A stretch of DNA of 64,000 bases from Cynocephalus volans. Taxonomy: Eukaryota > Chordata > Mammalia > Dermoptera > Cynocephalidae. The DNA lies in NCBI RefSeq assembly GCF_027409185.1, contig NC_084463.1, positions 160,929,869 through 160,993,868 of the forward strand, in the 5' to 3' direction. The first letter of the stretch is position 1. Each line of letters starts with the position of its first letter. Of this stretch, positions 32,590 through 47,999 are shown in pieces. The notes under the pieces are model-generated. The model saw only the letters and a program-made list of their open reading frames with translations. It had not been told where the DNA came from and did no database searches. Made by a program: the position numbers and the translations under genes.

Positions 32590-33748
32590 TCCTTTCGACA
32601 GTCTTTAATGGAGTGCCTGTGATGAATCAGGCACTATACTAGCCACAGGGAAAATGGCAGTGGACAAAACAATATAAATACTGCATGCAGGGGTCTTACA
32701 TTCTGCTGAGGGAAGGACGGTAAATAAATGAATAAAAAATATATAAATATATGACTTGACAGCTGGGGATAAATGCTATGCAGAAAAATGCAGTGGACGA
32801 GGAGGAAAACGAGGAGTGCAGGAAGCGGGGGGTGGACAGATATAACTGGGAGGTCAGAAAAGGCCTCACTGGCAAGGGGACATCTGAGCAAAGACTCGAA
32901 TGACATGAGGGGGAAAGCCAAATGGATAAATGGAGAGAAAATGTTGCAGGAAGGAACCAGCAGTGTCCTCAAACAGCAGGCCAGTGTGGCTGGAACGCAG
33001 CCAGCAAGGTGGACAGCAGGAGGAGATGAGGCAGAGCAATGATGGAGGCGGCGAGAGGAGGGAGGCTGGGTTTGCGGGAGGGTTTGGGTTTTCACTCTGA
33101 TAAGAAACTATTGCTGGATTTTGATCATCAGAGTGGCAGTGGTCAAGACAGAGACAATTACCGGTCATCTTTTTATTTTTATTTTTTATTTTATTTATTT
33201 ATTATTGTTATTATTTTTTAAAGATGACCGGTAAGGGGATCTTAACCCTTGACTTGGTGTGGTCAGCACCACGCTCACCCAGTTGTCATTGACAAGGGCA
33301 AGAAAGATGGTGGGAGAAGCAGGTTGGGAAGAAAACGAGGAGTTTGGTTCGGAGCACACCCTTTAGACATCCAAATGGAGATGCTGAGCAGGAAGTGAGT
33401 GTTGCGTTCAGGGAAGAGATCTGGGCTGAAGATAAAAATTTAAGAAACCTCAGCACATGAATGATGATTAAAGCCATGAGCTTCAAGGGGATGGTGAAGG
33501 CAGCGAGCGCGGATACAAAGACGAAGTCCAAGACTGAACCTGAAGCCTGTGAACGTTTAGAGATTAGGGACAGGAAGAGGAAACAGCGAAGGAGATAAGG
33601 AGCAGCCAGGGAAGTAGGAAGGAAACCAGGAGGGTCTGGTGTCCTGGAAGCCAAAAAAAGTGTCTCAAGGAAGAGGGCGTGGCCAACTGTGCCAAATGCC
33701 GCTGATGTCCCACTGAGGACTAGGGAATGGCCATTGGATTAGCAATGT
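32590..33748 (-). repeat. L2-like LINE, antisense, split by SINE and LTR
   Basis: Antisense L2 3' end (TGATGAATCAGGCACTATAC), followed by a long diverged continuation (TCACTGGCAAGGGGACATCT; CAGGCCAGTGTGGCTGGAAC) that resumes after the SINE at 33160-33290 and is cut by the LTR at 33749. Confidence 0.55.
33160..33290 (-). mobile_element. CYN SINE remnant with inverted tail
   Basis: A minus-strand CYN second unit (AAAGATGACCGGTAAGGGGA) lacking most of its body. At the left it meets a plus-oriented tail (ACCGGTCATCTTTTTA) across about 45 bases of A/T, giving a 15-bp inverted repeat. Confidence 0.8.
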
Positions 33749-34345
33749 TGTTGGAGTGAGCAAGACTGAAGCCATGTTGGGACCTAAAGCTGCCTGGGCT
33801 GCAGGCGGGGGGGATTTTTAAAAGGACCGTTTTTTCTCTCCACTCTTGCTTCCCATCCCGACTTTCTTATCTCGCTCGCTAAGTAGGAAAACAAGGCCGA
33901 GAAGCTAATTAGTACTTTGCAAAGCTAACAGTTCTTTCTTTGAGATTTACAGAGTTTTGAGAAATGATCAAGGCCAAGTGACTGAAGCTGACCTTGGGCA
34001 CCAGCCAAGTTCACTGGCGCAAATCAAAATCTTGCAGGGCCCTGAGATAACAGTGAAGATGGGAACAGAAACCAGACGAGGACTTGGCGAGACCTTGGAC
34101 CTGACTCAGAGACACAGACCCCTCGTAGCTCACGTCTCCTGTTCTCCTGCTTTTCACCTCCCACATTCCATTCCCTGAACCCTTCCTTTAAAAACCCCTC
34201 AGTAAATGTAAATCTTTGAGATGGGGCAGCCTACCGTCTCCTTCAGCTGAATACACCTGCTTTTCTAACACCAACCATTTGACTTCTGAGGTTTTTTTTC
34301 TTTCCTTTTCAAAGGGGCAGGCAGCTGGACCTGAGTCCGGTAACA
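33749..34345 (+). mobile_element. Class I-like solo LTR, copy 2
   Basis: 597 bp, TGTTGGAGTGAGCAAGACTG to GAGTCCGGTAACA, with a perfect 4-bp duplication ATGT (33745-33748, 34346-34349), as gammaretrovirus-like elements make. It holds a TATA-like CCTTTAAAAACCCCTCAGTA near 34186. Sense orientation is inferred. Confidence 0.88.
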
Positions 34346-34900
34346 ATGTGGGATGTCACTAGTGACTTTGACAAGGGGGCAGGGACCAAAACTGTGCTTA
34401 CTATAGTGTTTAGCAGGCCCTGGATAAATATTTATTGACTGCTATCAGTGAATGGCTGATTTCAACACCTTCTGATTGGTCTCCTGTTTCGGTCTTACTT
34501 CCTCCAATCCAGGGACACTGCCACCAGGGTGATCTTTCTAAAATGCAGATACAGCCTGTCCAACTCATATCTTCAATGCAAATCATGCTGGGATGAACAT
34601 GTAGAAAATTGTACATGTAAGGATGCTCTTCGTGGCATTGTTTGTAATAGGGATATATTGGAGATGATTTGGATACAGTTGACCCTTGAACAACTCAGGG
34701 GTTAGGGGTATCGACCCCTTGCACACAGAAAGCCACATACAACTTTTGACTCCCCCAAAACTTAACTACTAATAGCCTACTGTTGACTGGAAGCCTTACC
34801 AATAACATAAACAATCCGTTAACCATATTCTGTATGATGTGTTATATATGGTATTCTCACAAAAAAGCCAGAGAAAAAAATGTTATTAAGAAAATCATGG

Positions 34901-35053
34901 GGGCCGAGCCCGTGGCGCACTTGGTAGAGTGCTGCGCTGGGAGCGCGGCGACGCTCCCGCCGCGGGTTCGGATCCTATATAGGACTGACCGGTGCACTCA
35001 CTGGCTGAGTGCCGGTCACGAAAAAACGACAAAAAAAAAAAAAAAAAAAAAAA
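34901..35053 (+). mobile_element. CYN SINE, GC-rich form, first of three
   Basis: GGCCGAGCCCGTGGCGCACT, the hairpin GGGAGCG-CGGCGA-CGCTCCC (34938-34957), GGTTCGGATCC, GTGCCGGTCACG and a 24-base A tail. Flanked by AGAAAATCATGG (34889-34900, 35054-35065). Confidence 0.93.
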
Positions 35054-35065
35054 AGAAAATCATGG

Positions 35066-35252
35066 ACCGACCTTGTGGCTCACTTGGGAGAGTGTGGCAC
35101 TAGTGCCGCAGCGCTGGGGGCGCCGAGGCCGCGGGTTCGGATCCTATATAGGGATGGCTGGTGCACTCAGTGGCTGAGCGTGGTGCGGACAACACCAAGC
35201 CAGGGGTTACGATCCTCTTACCGTTCACACACAAAAAAACAAACATAAAAAA
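35066..35252 (+). mobile_element. CYN SINE, dimeric, second of three
   Basis: ACCGACCTTGTGGCTCACTT to CGATCCTCTTACCGTTCACA and an A-rich tail. The flanking AGAAAATCAT is shared with the first and third insertions (35054, 35253). Confidence 0.9.
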
Positions 35253-35267
35253 AGAAAATCATAAGAG

Positions 35268-35449
35268 GGCCGACCCAGAGGCTCACTCGGGTGAGTGTGG
35301 TGCTGGGAGCGCCGAGGCCGCGGGTTCAGATCCTATATAAGGATGGCTGGTGCGCTCACTGGCTGAGCGCAGTGCGGGCGACACCAAGCCAAGGGTTACG
35401 AATCCCTTACTGGTCACAAAAAAAAAAAAAGAAAGAAAGAAAGAAAGAA
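35268..35449 (+). mobile_element. CYN SINE, dimeric, third of three
   Basis: GGCCGACCCAGAGGCTCACT to CGAATCCCTTACTGGTCACA, then an (AAAG)n tail. Flanked by AGAAAATCATAAGAG (35253-35267, 35450-35464). Confidence 0.92.
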
Positions 35450-35759
35450 AGAAAATCATAAGAGAAAATACATTTATAACACTGTACAGTATTTATTGAA
35501 AATAATTTGCAATAAATTGAAAAAATATAAGCGTACCTGCACAGGTCAAACCCATGTTATTCAACAGTCAACTGTATTTAACAACAGGAAATTGGTTATG
35601 GCAGCTAAAGTGCATCTAAACAACAAAACATTACACAGCCATTAACATAGTGCTATGGAATATTTAGTGACAAGTGTTCCATATACTTGTTAAGCGAACA
35701 AGCTGATCACAGAATGGGATACACATCAAGAACCAATTTACCAATTTTTGTGTTAAACA

Positions 35760-36075
35760 GATAACAATCTAAAGCAAACATTTTCTGTAAAGGGCCAGAT
35801 AGTAAATATTTTAGGCTTTGTGCACCATACATTTCAGGCACAACTATTCGGTTTTAACGTGAAGGAGTTGTAGACAATATGTACATGAATGATTGACTAT
35901 ATTCAAATAAAACTTTATTAAAGGACACTGAAATTTAGATTTCAAATAGTTTTCATGTCATGAAATATTCCTCTTGTCATTTTTTTCTCCCAACCATTTA
36001 AAAATGTGAAAACCACTCTTAGTCCACAGGCTGCAGGAAAACAAGTGGAAGGTCATTTTTGGCCCACAGACGATG
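35760..36075 (+). mobile_element. hAT-Charlie-like non-autonomous transposon
   Basis: GTAAAGGGCCAGATAGTAAA, TTTAGGCTTTGTGCACCATA, AATAAAACTTTATTAAAGGA. The same family occurs at 47395-47615. Confidence 0.6.
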
Positions 36076-36289
36076 GTTTGCCCTCTCCCCGTCGACAGGA
36101 CACACAGGATGTTCCCTGTGGACGTTTCCCAGTGATGACAGAAGGTTATAATCTTCTCCATCTTACTGTGGTCTGTTTTTCTGGAACATTTTCCCCCAGG
36201 TATCCGCATGGCTCACCCCTTTAAATCTTTACGCAAATAATACATATTCAGCCAGTCCTGCCCTGATCCCGCTGTTTACAGTGGTGACC

Positions 36290-36410
36290 TATGGTGTCCA
36301 GTTAGCTAAGCTGGTTAGAGCGCAGCCTACGACATCGAGGTCATGGGTTCGGATCCCCCCGCCGCCGACCGACCACCAAAAAAAAAGGGCTAAAATAAAT
36401 AAATAAAAGC
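36290..36410 (+). mobile_element. CYN SINE (tRNA-Ile-like form)
   Basis: GTTAGCTAAGCTGGTTAGAG, GGGTTCGGATCCCCCC, A-rich tail. The last SINE before the KAT5 promoter, about 230 bases upstream of the CpG-rich sequence. Confidence 0.88.
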
Positions 36411-36479
36411 GTAGCCTGCCTGCCTATCTCCTTGAACTTGTTCAATTTCTTGGTTTCCCACACACTCACCACTCTTTAA

Positions 36480-36605
36480 TAGACGAAATAATTTGCTTTT
36501 TAATATATTTACTGTTTATTATCCATACTGCACAACAGCAGAGGCACGTTACATATTTGGTATTACTTTTTAGAGGCTCACTAAACATTTGTTGAATGAA
36601 TGAAT
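36480..36605 (+). repeat. L2 LINE 3' end
   Basis: Ends with CTAAACATTTGTTGAATGAA then TGAATA. Confidence 0.6.
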
Positions 36606-36887
36606 AACGTATGTATTTTTCTAAACATCTGAAACCTAGTGTACGGTACAACGTAACCCGACGTCTTCCGTCAGTCGCCACGCCTAGGGAACGCGGTCCA
36701 CAGGCTTGTCCCGCATTCGAGTCCCTTTGTTCGGCCCCACCCATTCCTCCAGCTTCCGAAACAGCTACGTCCCGCCCCCGCGGGCCGACCCCCGCCGCGC
36801 ACGCGCAGCTCGCTCCCGATAACGCCTCCCGCCACTAGGAGACGCTGGAGCTCCGCCGCCGGTCAAAGCCCAAATACAAATCAGTCC

Positions 36888-36945
36888 CACGTGGCCCGCG
36901 CCGCATCCACGTGATCGGCGTCGCACGCGGTGGGCGTCACGTGAC
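36888..36945 (+). promoter_or_regulatory. Cluster of three CACGTG E-boxes, one a GTCACGTGAC palindrome
   Basis: CACGTG occurs at 36888-36893, 36908-36913 and 36938-36943, spaced 20 and 30 bases apart, i.e. about two and three helical turns. The last lies inside the 10-base palindrome GTCACGTGAC, the core of the CLEAR element bound by TFEB/MITF factors and also read by USF and MYC/MAX. Binding is inferred from the motif only. Confidence 0.65.
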
Positions 36946-37123
36946 GGACTCAGTTTGCCTCCAATCGCTGTGCACATTGTGGTGATTCCTCCGAGGCTTA
37001 TAACTCCCCATTCTCCCGCCAATCAAACAGGCCGACTCGCCGCTTCCAGCTGGGCGGCGGCGTCTCTCACGGATGCTTTTGTAAAGCAGCCTCAGGCGGC
37101 CCGGGCCCGTGGCGCGCTCAGTC

Positions 37124-37136
37124 CCGGAAGTGACGT
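37124..37136 (+). promoter_or_regulatory. ETS/CRE composite site
   Basis: CCGGAAGTGACGT joins an ETS core (CCGGAAGT) to a CRE half-site (TGACGT). This composite is common at TATA-less housekeeping promoters close to the start of transcription. It sits about 40 bases upstream of the KAT5 start codon. Confidence 0.65.
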
Positions 37137-37175
37137 CTCCCAGAGGGGCCGGAGGTGGCAGTGGAGGGAGGGAAG

Positions 37176-43835
<6,660 letters not shown>

Positions 43836-44040
43836 TGAGGACAGCTCCAAAAGAAGGGGACAGGGCTGGCAGGCACCAGCTGGTCCTCAGCACGAAGGCG
43901 AGCTCATGGCTCAGGTCAACTTCAAGACTGGCTGGCTGCAGGCCCAGGTCTGATCTGAACCAGGGACCAGAGAGCCAGGCAGCTGTGTACAGTGAGAAGG
44001 GGGGTGGGGGCACTCTGTACAGAGGGCTGGTGAATGTAAA

Positions 44041-44046
44041 AATAAA
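44041..44046 (+). terminator. KAT5: KAT5 proximal poly(A) signal
   Basis: AATAAA, about 310 bases after the KAT5 stop codon, followed by T-rich sequence. A second AATAAA at 44131-44136 could serve as a distal signal. With the first, the 3' UTR would be about 330 bases. Confidence 0.75.
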
Positions 44047-44130
44047 TTTCTTTTGTAAAGTAAGAGTTTTGGGGGTGGGGTGGATACTGGCTGTAAAATT
44101 CTGGCCTCTCTTGCCCACATTGCACCTGGC

Positions 44131-44136
44131 AATAAA
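44131..44136 (+). terminator. KAT5: Second candidate poly(A) signal, KAT5 side
   Basis: AATAAA followed by a TTGTTTCT downstream element. It lies only about 104 bases from the RNASEH2C signal on the other strand, so use of it would leave almost no gap between the two transcripts. Confidence 0.5.
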
Positions 44137-44239
44137 TTGTTTCTATAGGCCAGAGTCAGGAAAGCTTGTTGGAGAAAGGACGATGCCGGCTTAGGGGCTC
44201 CAAGGTGCCCACAGACTCACAGGTGCTGTAAAGAGGTCC

Positions 44240-44245
44240 TTTATT
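44240..44245 (-). terminator. RNASEH2C: RNASEH2C poly(A) signal
   Basis: TTTATT on the plus strand (AATAAA on the minus strand), about 90 bases after the RNASEH2C stop codon. It faces the KAT5 signals. Confidence 0.7.
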
Positions 44246-44331
44246 GGGGTGATGCAATCAGTGGCTCCAAAGTGAAGAGCTGGTTTCTTGGTGTTAAGGG
44301 ATTGGTGGCTTTAAATTTCAAGCTCTGGTTC

Positions 44332-45341
44332 TCAGTCCTCAGGCACCTGTGCGTGAATCTGCAACAGGAGTCACCTCTACTGTTTGAGATATAGTGGCTG
44401 GGTGGCCCACATAACTTGGGGAGGGACCCATCTGCTCAGAATGACACCACCTTCTAGACAGTCCAGAGAGGCGTGGTGGGGAAGCCAAGCTTCCCACACT
44501 ACCTAGCTGGATCCTCTGGTCAGACCTAGGCTCCATCTGCACCACAGGGCTCCCCAGCCCTAGAGCCCCCAATCCATTCAAGGGCAACACTTAGGGACAG
44601 GGGCTGGATGAGCGCTGGGAGGAAGAAGGCCCATCGACTACTCACCGCTGCAGCGAGGGTGGGCCAAGTTAGGGCCCCAAACACTTTGGCATCCGGGCCA
44701 GGGATGGTCTCCAAGCCCCACAGGGTGAAGCGGCTGAAACTGGCTATGGCTCCGATAAAGCGGTCCTGGGGAGGGAGCCGGCTCAGCATCGGGACCGCAG
44801 CTCCCTCCCGCACCCCCCTCCCCCACCATCCCTTTGCTCACGAAGTCCCGCTCCAGCGGCTCCGGTTCTTCCTCGTCAATCTCCGAACCTCCCGAGAAAT
44901 CCTCTCCTTTCTCTTCCATCACCATCACATACCCCACGAGGCCGGGCGGCACCACCACCTCCTCACCCCGTAGACTGCGGCCCCGAAACGACACCGCGAG
45001 TCCTGGAAGAGGGAAACGCAGGACCTCAGTTTGGGCCTGGCCCGGACCCCGCGGGGCGACCCGAGGGCGGCGCTGCAGCCACTTCCGGGGGGCCCACGAT
45101 CCCCGGGAGCGCGGGGGCTGCCGGGAGCGCGGGGGCTGCCGGGAGCCGTAGTCCGCCCGCGAGGCTCACCTTCGGGACCCTGGCGGATAGCGGGCGCGAA
45201 GAAGCGTCGCACGGGCGCGGGCCGGCTCCTCAGGACCTCGCAGGGCAGTAGGTGCAGCGTGCCAGGGGCGGCGTCGCGCAGCGTGGCGGGGCGCAAGTGG
45301 ATGCGGCGCTTCTCGGTGGCCGCTTCGTCGCTGCTCTCCAT
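44332..45341 (-). CDS. RNASEH2C: RNase H2 subunit C, 4 exons
   Basis: Non-catalytic subunit of the nuclear RNase H2 heterotrimer (with A and B), which removes ribonucleotides from DNA and degrades RNA-DNA hybrids; mutations cause Aicardi-Goutieres syndrome in people. Exons on the minus strand: 45341-45170, 45002-44842, 44765-44646, 44358-44332, all GT-AG, 480 bases in all. The protein is 159 residues, against 164 in human as I recall; the shortening lies in the acidic loop about residues 90-108 ([12 protein letters not shown]). Conserved blocks include [20 protein letters not shown], the stretch [16 protein letters not shown] and the C-terminal HAQVPED. Arg69, the site of a recurrent human disease mutation, is present. 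I chose the ATG giving MESSDEAA; an in-frame ATG six codons upstream is also possible but does not match the family start. Confidence 0.96.
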
Positions 45342-45490
45342 CCTCCGCTCTTCCGTCACTCGCCGGCTGGAGCCTAAGCTGGCGCCTGAACCGCGCGGGG
45401 CCTGTCGGGAGGCTGGGCGCAGCCAGCGCGGCGCCTCATGGGAAGCGTAGTTCGGCCCGAGCAGGCTCGCAAGCCCCGCCCCCTCGTGCT
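45000..45490 (-). promoter_or_regulatory. RNASEH2C: RNASEH2C CpG-rich promoter and first exon
   Basis: CpG-dense interval covering exon 1, the start of intron 1 and about 150 bases upstream. It holds a GC box (CCCCGCCCCC, 45474-45483) and two ACTAYRNNNCCCR motifs read on the minus strand (45451-45439 upstream of the ATG and 45152-45140 in intron 1). That motif is linked to ZNF143-bound housekeeping promoters. No TATA box is visible. The GC-rich interval ends abruptly at a SINE near 45508. Confidence 0.75.
45103..45138. repeat. 18-bp tandem duplication in RNASEH2C intron 1
   Basis: CCGGGAGCGCGGGGGCTG is present twice in a row (45103-45120 and 45121-45138), and its first eight bases repeat once more before the ACTAYRNNNCCCR motif. 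It is a small GC-rich minisatellite in the CpG island. Confidence 0.85.
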
Positions 45491-45507
45491 CAAGTCCCGG
45501 CTTTTCT

Positions 45508-45603
45508 ATTTTTTATTTTTTTGGCTGGCCGCGGGGAGGACCGCACGGTTGACCTTGGTGTTATAACCCCGTGCCCTGCCCAACTGACCCGACCGGCCGG
45601 CCG
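45508..45603 (-). mobile_element. CYN SINE at the edge of the RNASEH2C CpG island
   Basis: Minus-strand unit, GGCCGGTCGGGTCAGTTGGG to GTGCGGTCCTCCCCGC, CpG-rich. It lies about 170 bases upstream of the RNASEH2C start codon. Confidence 0.85.
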
Positions 45604-45880
45604 GCTTCGATATTTCGATGTACATGCTTCTTGTACGAAATTAAGACGATTCCGAAAAGCACGCTTTTTATTTTGGTTGATAGGCAGGTTATTTATTTTC
45701 TCAAATGTGCGAAGATATTTTATCCGAGTTTGTGGTTTGTCTTGCAGGCACATCTATGTACATATGTACGGATGATTTCTGATGTACAGAAGACTTTATT
45801 TTTTGTAGTTAGGTTTATCAACATTTTCTTATCTTTTTTGTTTGGTAGTACTGTCTCTCCCTTTTTTATTATTATTATTT
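45604..45880. other. AT-rich sequence, no feature recognised
   Basis: No repeat family or gene I can name. The frames across 45521-45966 are not supported by anything else. Confidence 0.35.
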
Positions 45881-45884
45881 ATTA

Positions 45885-45955
45885 CTATTATTTTTTTATC
45901 TTGGTGGCTGTTAGAAGGCGGCGCTCTAACCAGGTGGGCCAAGTGGACAGCCCTT
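45885..45955 (-). mobile_element. Decayed CYN SINE
   Basis: T-rich tail, then TGGTGGCTGTTAGAAGGCGG and CTCTAACCAGGTGGGCCAAG, a degraded tRNA-like half. Confidence 0.6.
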
Positions 45956-46078
45956 TTTTTTCTTAACTCTTCTCTAATGTTCATTTGTTCAGATACCCAA
46001 CATACGTATGTTTTGTCAAGTTCTACCATAAAAAAACATACAGAACTGGAAATTTGGGTTAAAATTGCATTTAATTTG

Positions 46079-46253
46079 GGGCCGGCCCGTGGCTCACTCG
46101 GGAGAGTGTGGTGCTGATAACGCCAAGGCCACGGGTTCGGGTCCCATATAGGGATGGTCGGTGGCTCACTTGGGTGAGCGTGGTGCTGACAACACCAAGT
46201 CAAGGGTTAAGATCCCCTTACCAGTCATCTTTAAAAAAAAAAAAAAAAAAAAA
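46079..46253 (+). mobile_element. CYN SINE, dimeric
   Basis: GGGCCGGCCCGTGGCTCACT, GGGTTCGGGTCCC, then CAAGGGTTAAGATCCCCTTA and a 21-base A tail. Flanked by GCATTTAATTTG / GCATTTAGTTTG (46067-46078, 46254-46265). Confidence 0.93.
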
Positions 46254-46581
46254 GCATTTAGTTTGTAGATTTGAGAAAGAGAAAAGTATCCCTGGACATC
46301 CAGGAGCCTGCCTTGGTGTTCTGTTGAACATAGACAATTTCACAGAACATCGTCATAGGACAGGGTCACTCTGTCCATGAGGGAGCAAGACAAAAACGAA
46401 ATCACTCCATAAGCATGTCTAACACCAGCAAAACGAGCATTGTCCAAATCACAGAAATGACAAAATATCCCTCTTTCTTGAATAAATAGTGACTTTACTA
46501 GTTACAGCTTTAGCCTCCATCTAGTCTTTTCTCCTAATTGATATTTGTTAAGATATCCCAGCGTAGAAATAACCCCCACTT

Positions 46582-46673
46582 TTTAAAAAGATGGCCGGTA
46601 AGGGGATCTTAACCCTTGACTTGGTGTTGTCAGCACCAGGCTCTCCCGAGTGAGCCACGGGCTGGCCAGAAGT
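46582..46673 (-). mobile_element. CYN SINE, hybrid monomer
   Basis: Minus strand: GGCCAGCCCGTGGCTCACTC start joined to the CCCCTTACCGGCCATC end. Flanked by ACCCCCACTT (46572-46581, 46674-46683). Confidence 0.92.
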
Positions 46674-46907
46674 ACCCCCACTTCTGACAGCATCCAGTCC
46701 AGAGAAAAGCCCTGCTTCCATAAAGTCTTCCCCAAATCACTGAACACAAGCACAAATCCCATAAGTCCTTTCTAACACCCTCTTACTGAGATACCCCACA
46801 GTGCAAGAGTAATAAACACAATTTGCTCAACTACAGATGCATTCCTGATGGTCTTTTGCTGGCTGGTACTGACAGGTTAATTTAGAAAAAATTTAGCTTT
46901 AGTTTTT

Positions 46908-46976
46908 TTATCGTGTAGTGTAGCCTTATAACAGTAAGATCATGGGTTCAGATCCCCATACTGGCCAGCCACAAAA
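46908..46976 (+). mobile_element. CYN SINE, 5'-truncated
   Basis: TGGGTTCAGATCCCCATACT and GGCCAGCCAC before an A-rich tail that became the target of the next SINE. Confidence 0.75.
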
Positions 46977-46990
46977 AACTTTTAAAATTT

Positions 46991-47178
46991 GGGCCGGCCC
47001 GTGGCTCACTCGGTAGAGTGCAGTGCTGATAACACCAAGGCCCCGGGTTCGGATCCCATATACGGATGGCCGGTTCGCTCACTGGCTGAGTGTGGTGCTG
47101 ACAACACCAAGTCAAGGGTTAAGATCCCCTTACCGGTCATCTTTAAAAAAAAAATTAAAAAATAAAATAAAATAAAAT
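46991..47178 (+). mobile_element. CYN SINE, dimeric
   Basis: GGGCCGGCCCGTGGCTCACT to CCCCTTACCGGTCATC plus tail. Flanked by AAACTTTTAAAATT (near 46977-46990 and 47179-47192). Confidence 0.92.
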
Positions 47179-47394
47179 AAACTTTTAAAATTAAAAAAAT
47201 AATAATAAAATACGTAATTTCATTTATTTGCATCTCCTCCTATATCTGTCTTTACACTGATGAGGTTTTCTTCATAAACTTGTGTAATAGTTATTACATA
47301 TTATAAAGTTTATTCTTAGGTAGCTTATATTTGTTTCTACTAAAAGTTGGGTCTTTTTTTTCCGTTGTATTTTCCAACTGATTTTTTATCTATA

Positions 47395-47615
47395 GCAGCT
47401 GTTGGCAAACTTTTTCTGTAAAGGGTCTAATAGTAAATATATTTTATTTTGTGGATCAAGTGGTCTCCGTCATAACTACTCAGCTTTGCTCTCGAAGCAT
47501 AAAAACAGCCATAGACAATAGATAAATAAATGAGCATGGCTGTGTTCCAATAAAACTTTATTTGCAAAAACAGGCAGTGGGCTGGATTTGGCCTGCAGAC
47601 CATAGTCTTAAGATC
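47395..47615 (+). mobile_element. hAT-Charlie-like non-autonomous transposon
   Basis: TTTTTCTGTAAAGGGTCTAA, CAATAAAACTTTATTTGCAA, GGGCTGGATTTGGCCTGCAG. Better kept than the copy at 35760. Confidence 0.65.
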
Positions 47616-47639
47616 TTTTGTTTATAGCAAAGGTGTTTG

Positions 47640-47740
47640 TTTTTTGTGGTTTCTTTTGGTGGCTGGCCGGTACTGGGAACTAGACCTTTGACCTTGGTGT
47701 TACAAGGCTGTATTCCAACCAACTGAGCTAACCAGTGATT
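47640..47740 (-). mobile_element. CYN SINE (tRNA-Ile-like form)
   Basis: Minus strand: GGTTAGCTCAGTTGGTTGGA, GTACCGGCCAGCCACC. Confidence 0.85.
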
Positions 47741-47744
47741 TTTA

Positions 47745-47990
47745 TATATTAATTTTTAGCCAGATACTTGCTGAATTCTTTTATTGTTCCTAATAATTTT
47801 CATTATATTTGCTTGGGTTCCCTGGAATTAGTCATCTCACTTTCAAATAATAATAATTTTGCCCCTTCTTTGCATCTTGTAATTTGTTTTCTTTTCTAAT
47901 TGCCTTGGATAGCACTTTCAGACAATCTGCTCCTGTATTTCCTATATATTAGTAATTAGATCTAGAAGCTTCATTGGATTCTTTTTGTGG
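47745..47990 (-). mobile_element. L1 fragment, antisense
   Basis: AGATACTTGCTGAATTCTTT and TGCATCTTGTAATTTGTTTT, L1 ORF2 antisense. Confidence 0.55.
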
Positions 47991-47999
47991 GAGGCAGAG

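Larger units (their letters stand above)
34675..35577 (+). mobile_element. Tigger-like (Tc1/mariner) DNA transposon remnant, split by SINEs
   Basis: Left end ACAGTTGACCCTTGAACAAC (34676), right end ATTCAACAGTCAACTGTA (35560-35577): inverted termini. The body (AACTTAACTACTAATAGCCT) is non-coding. Three CYN SINEs occupy 34901-35449. Family name from memory, not certain. Confidence 0.7.
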
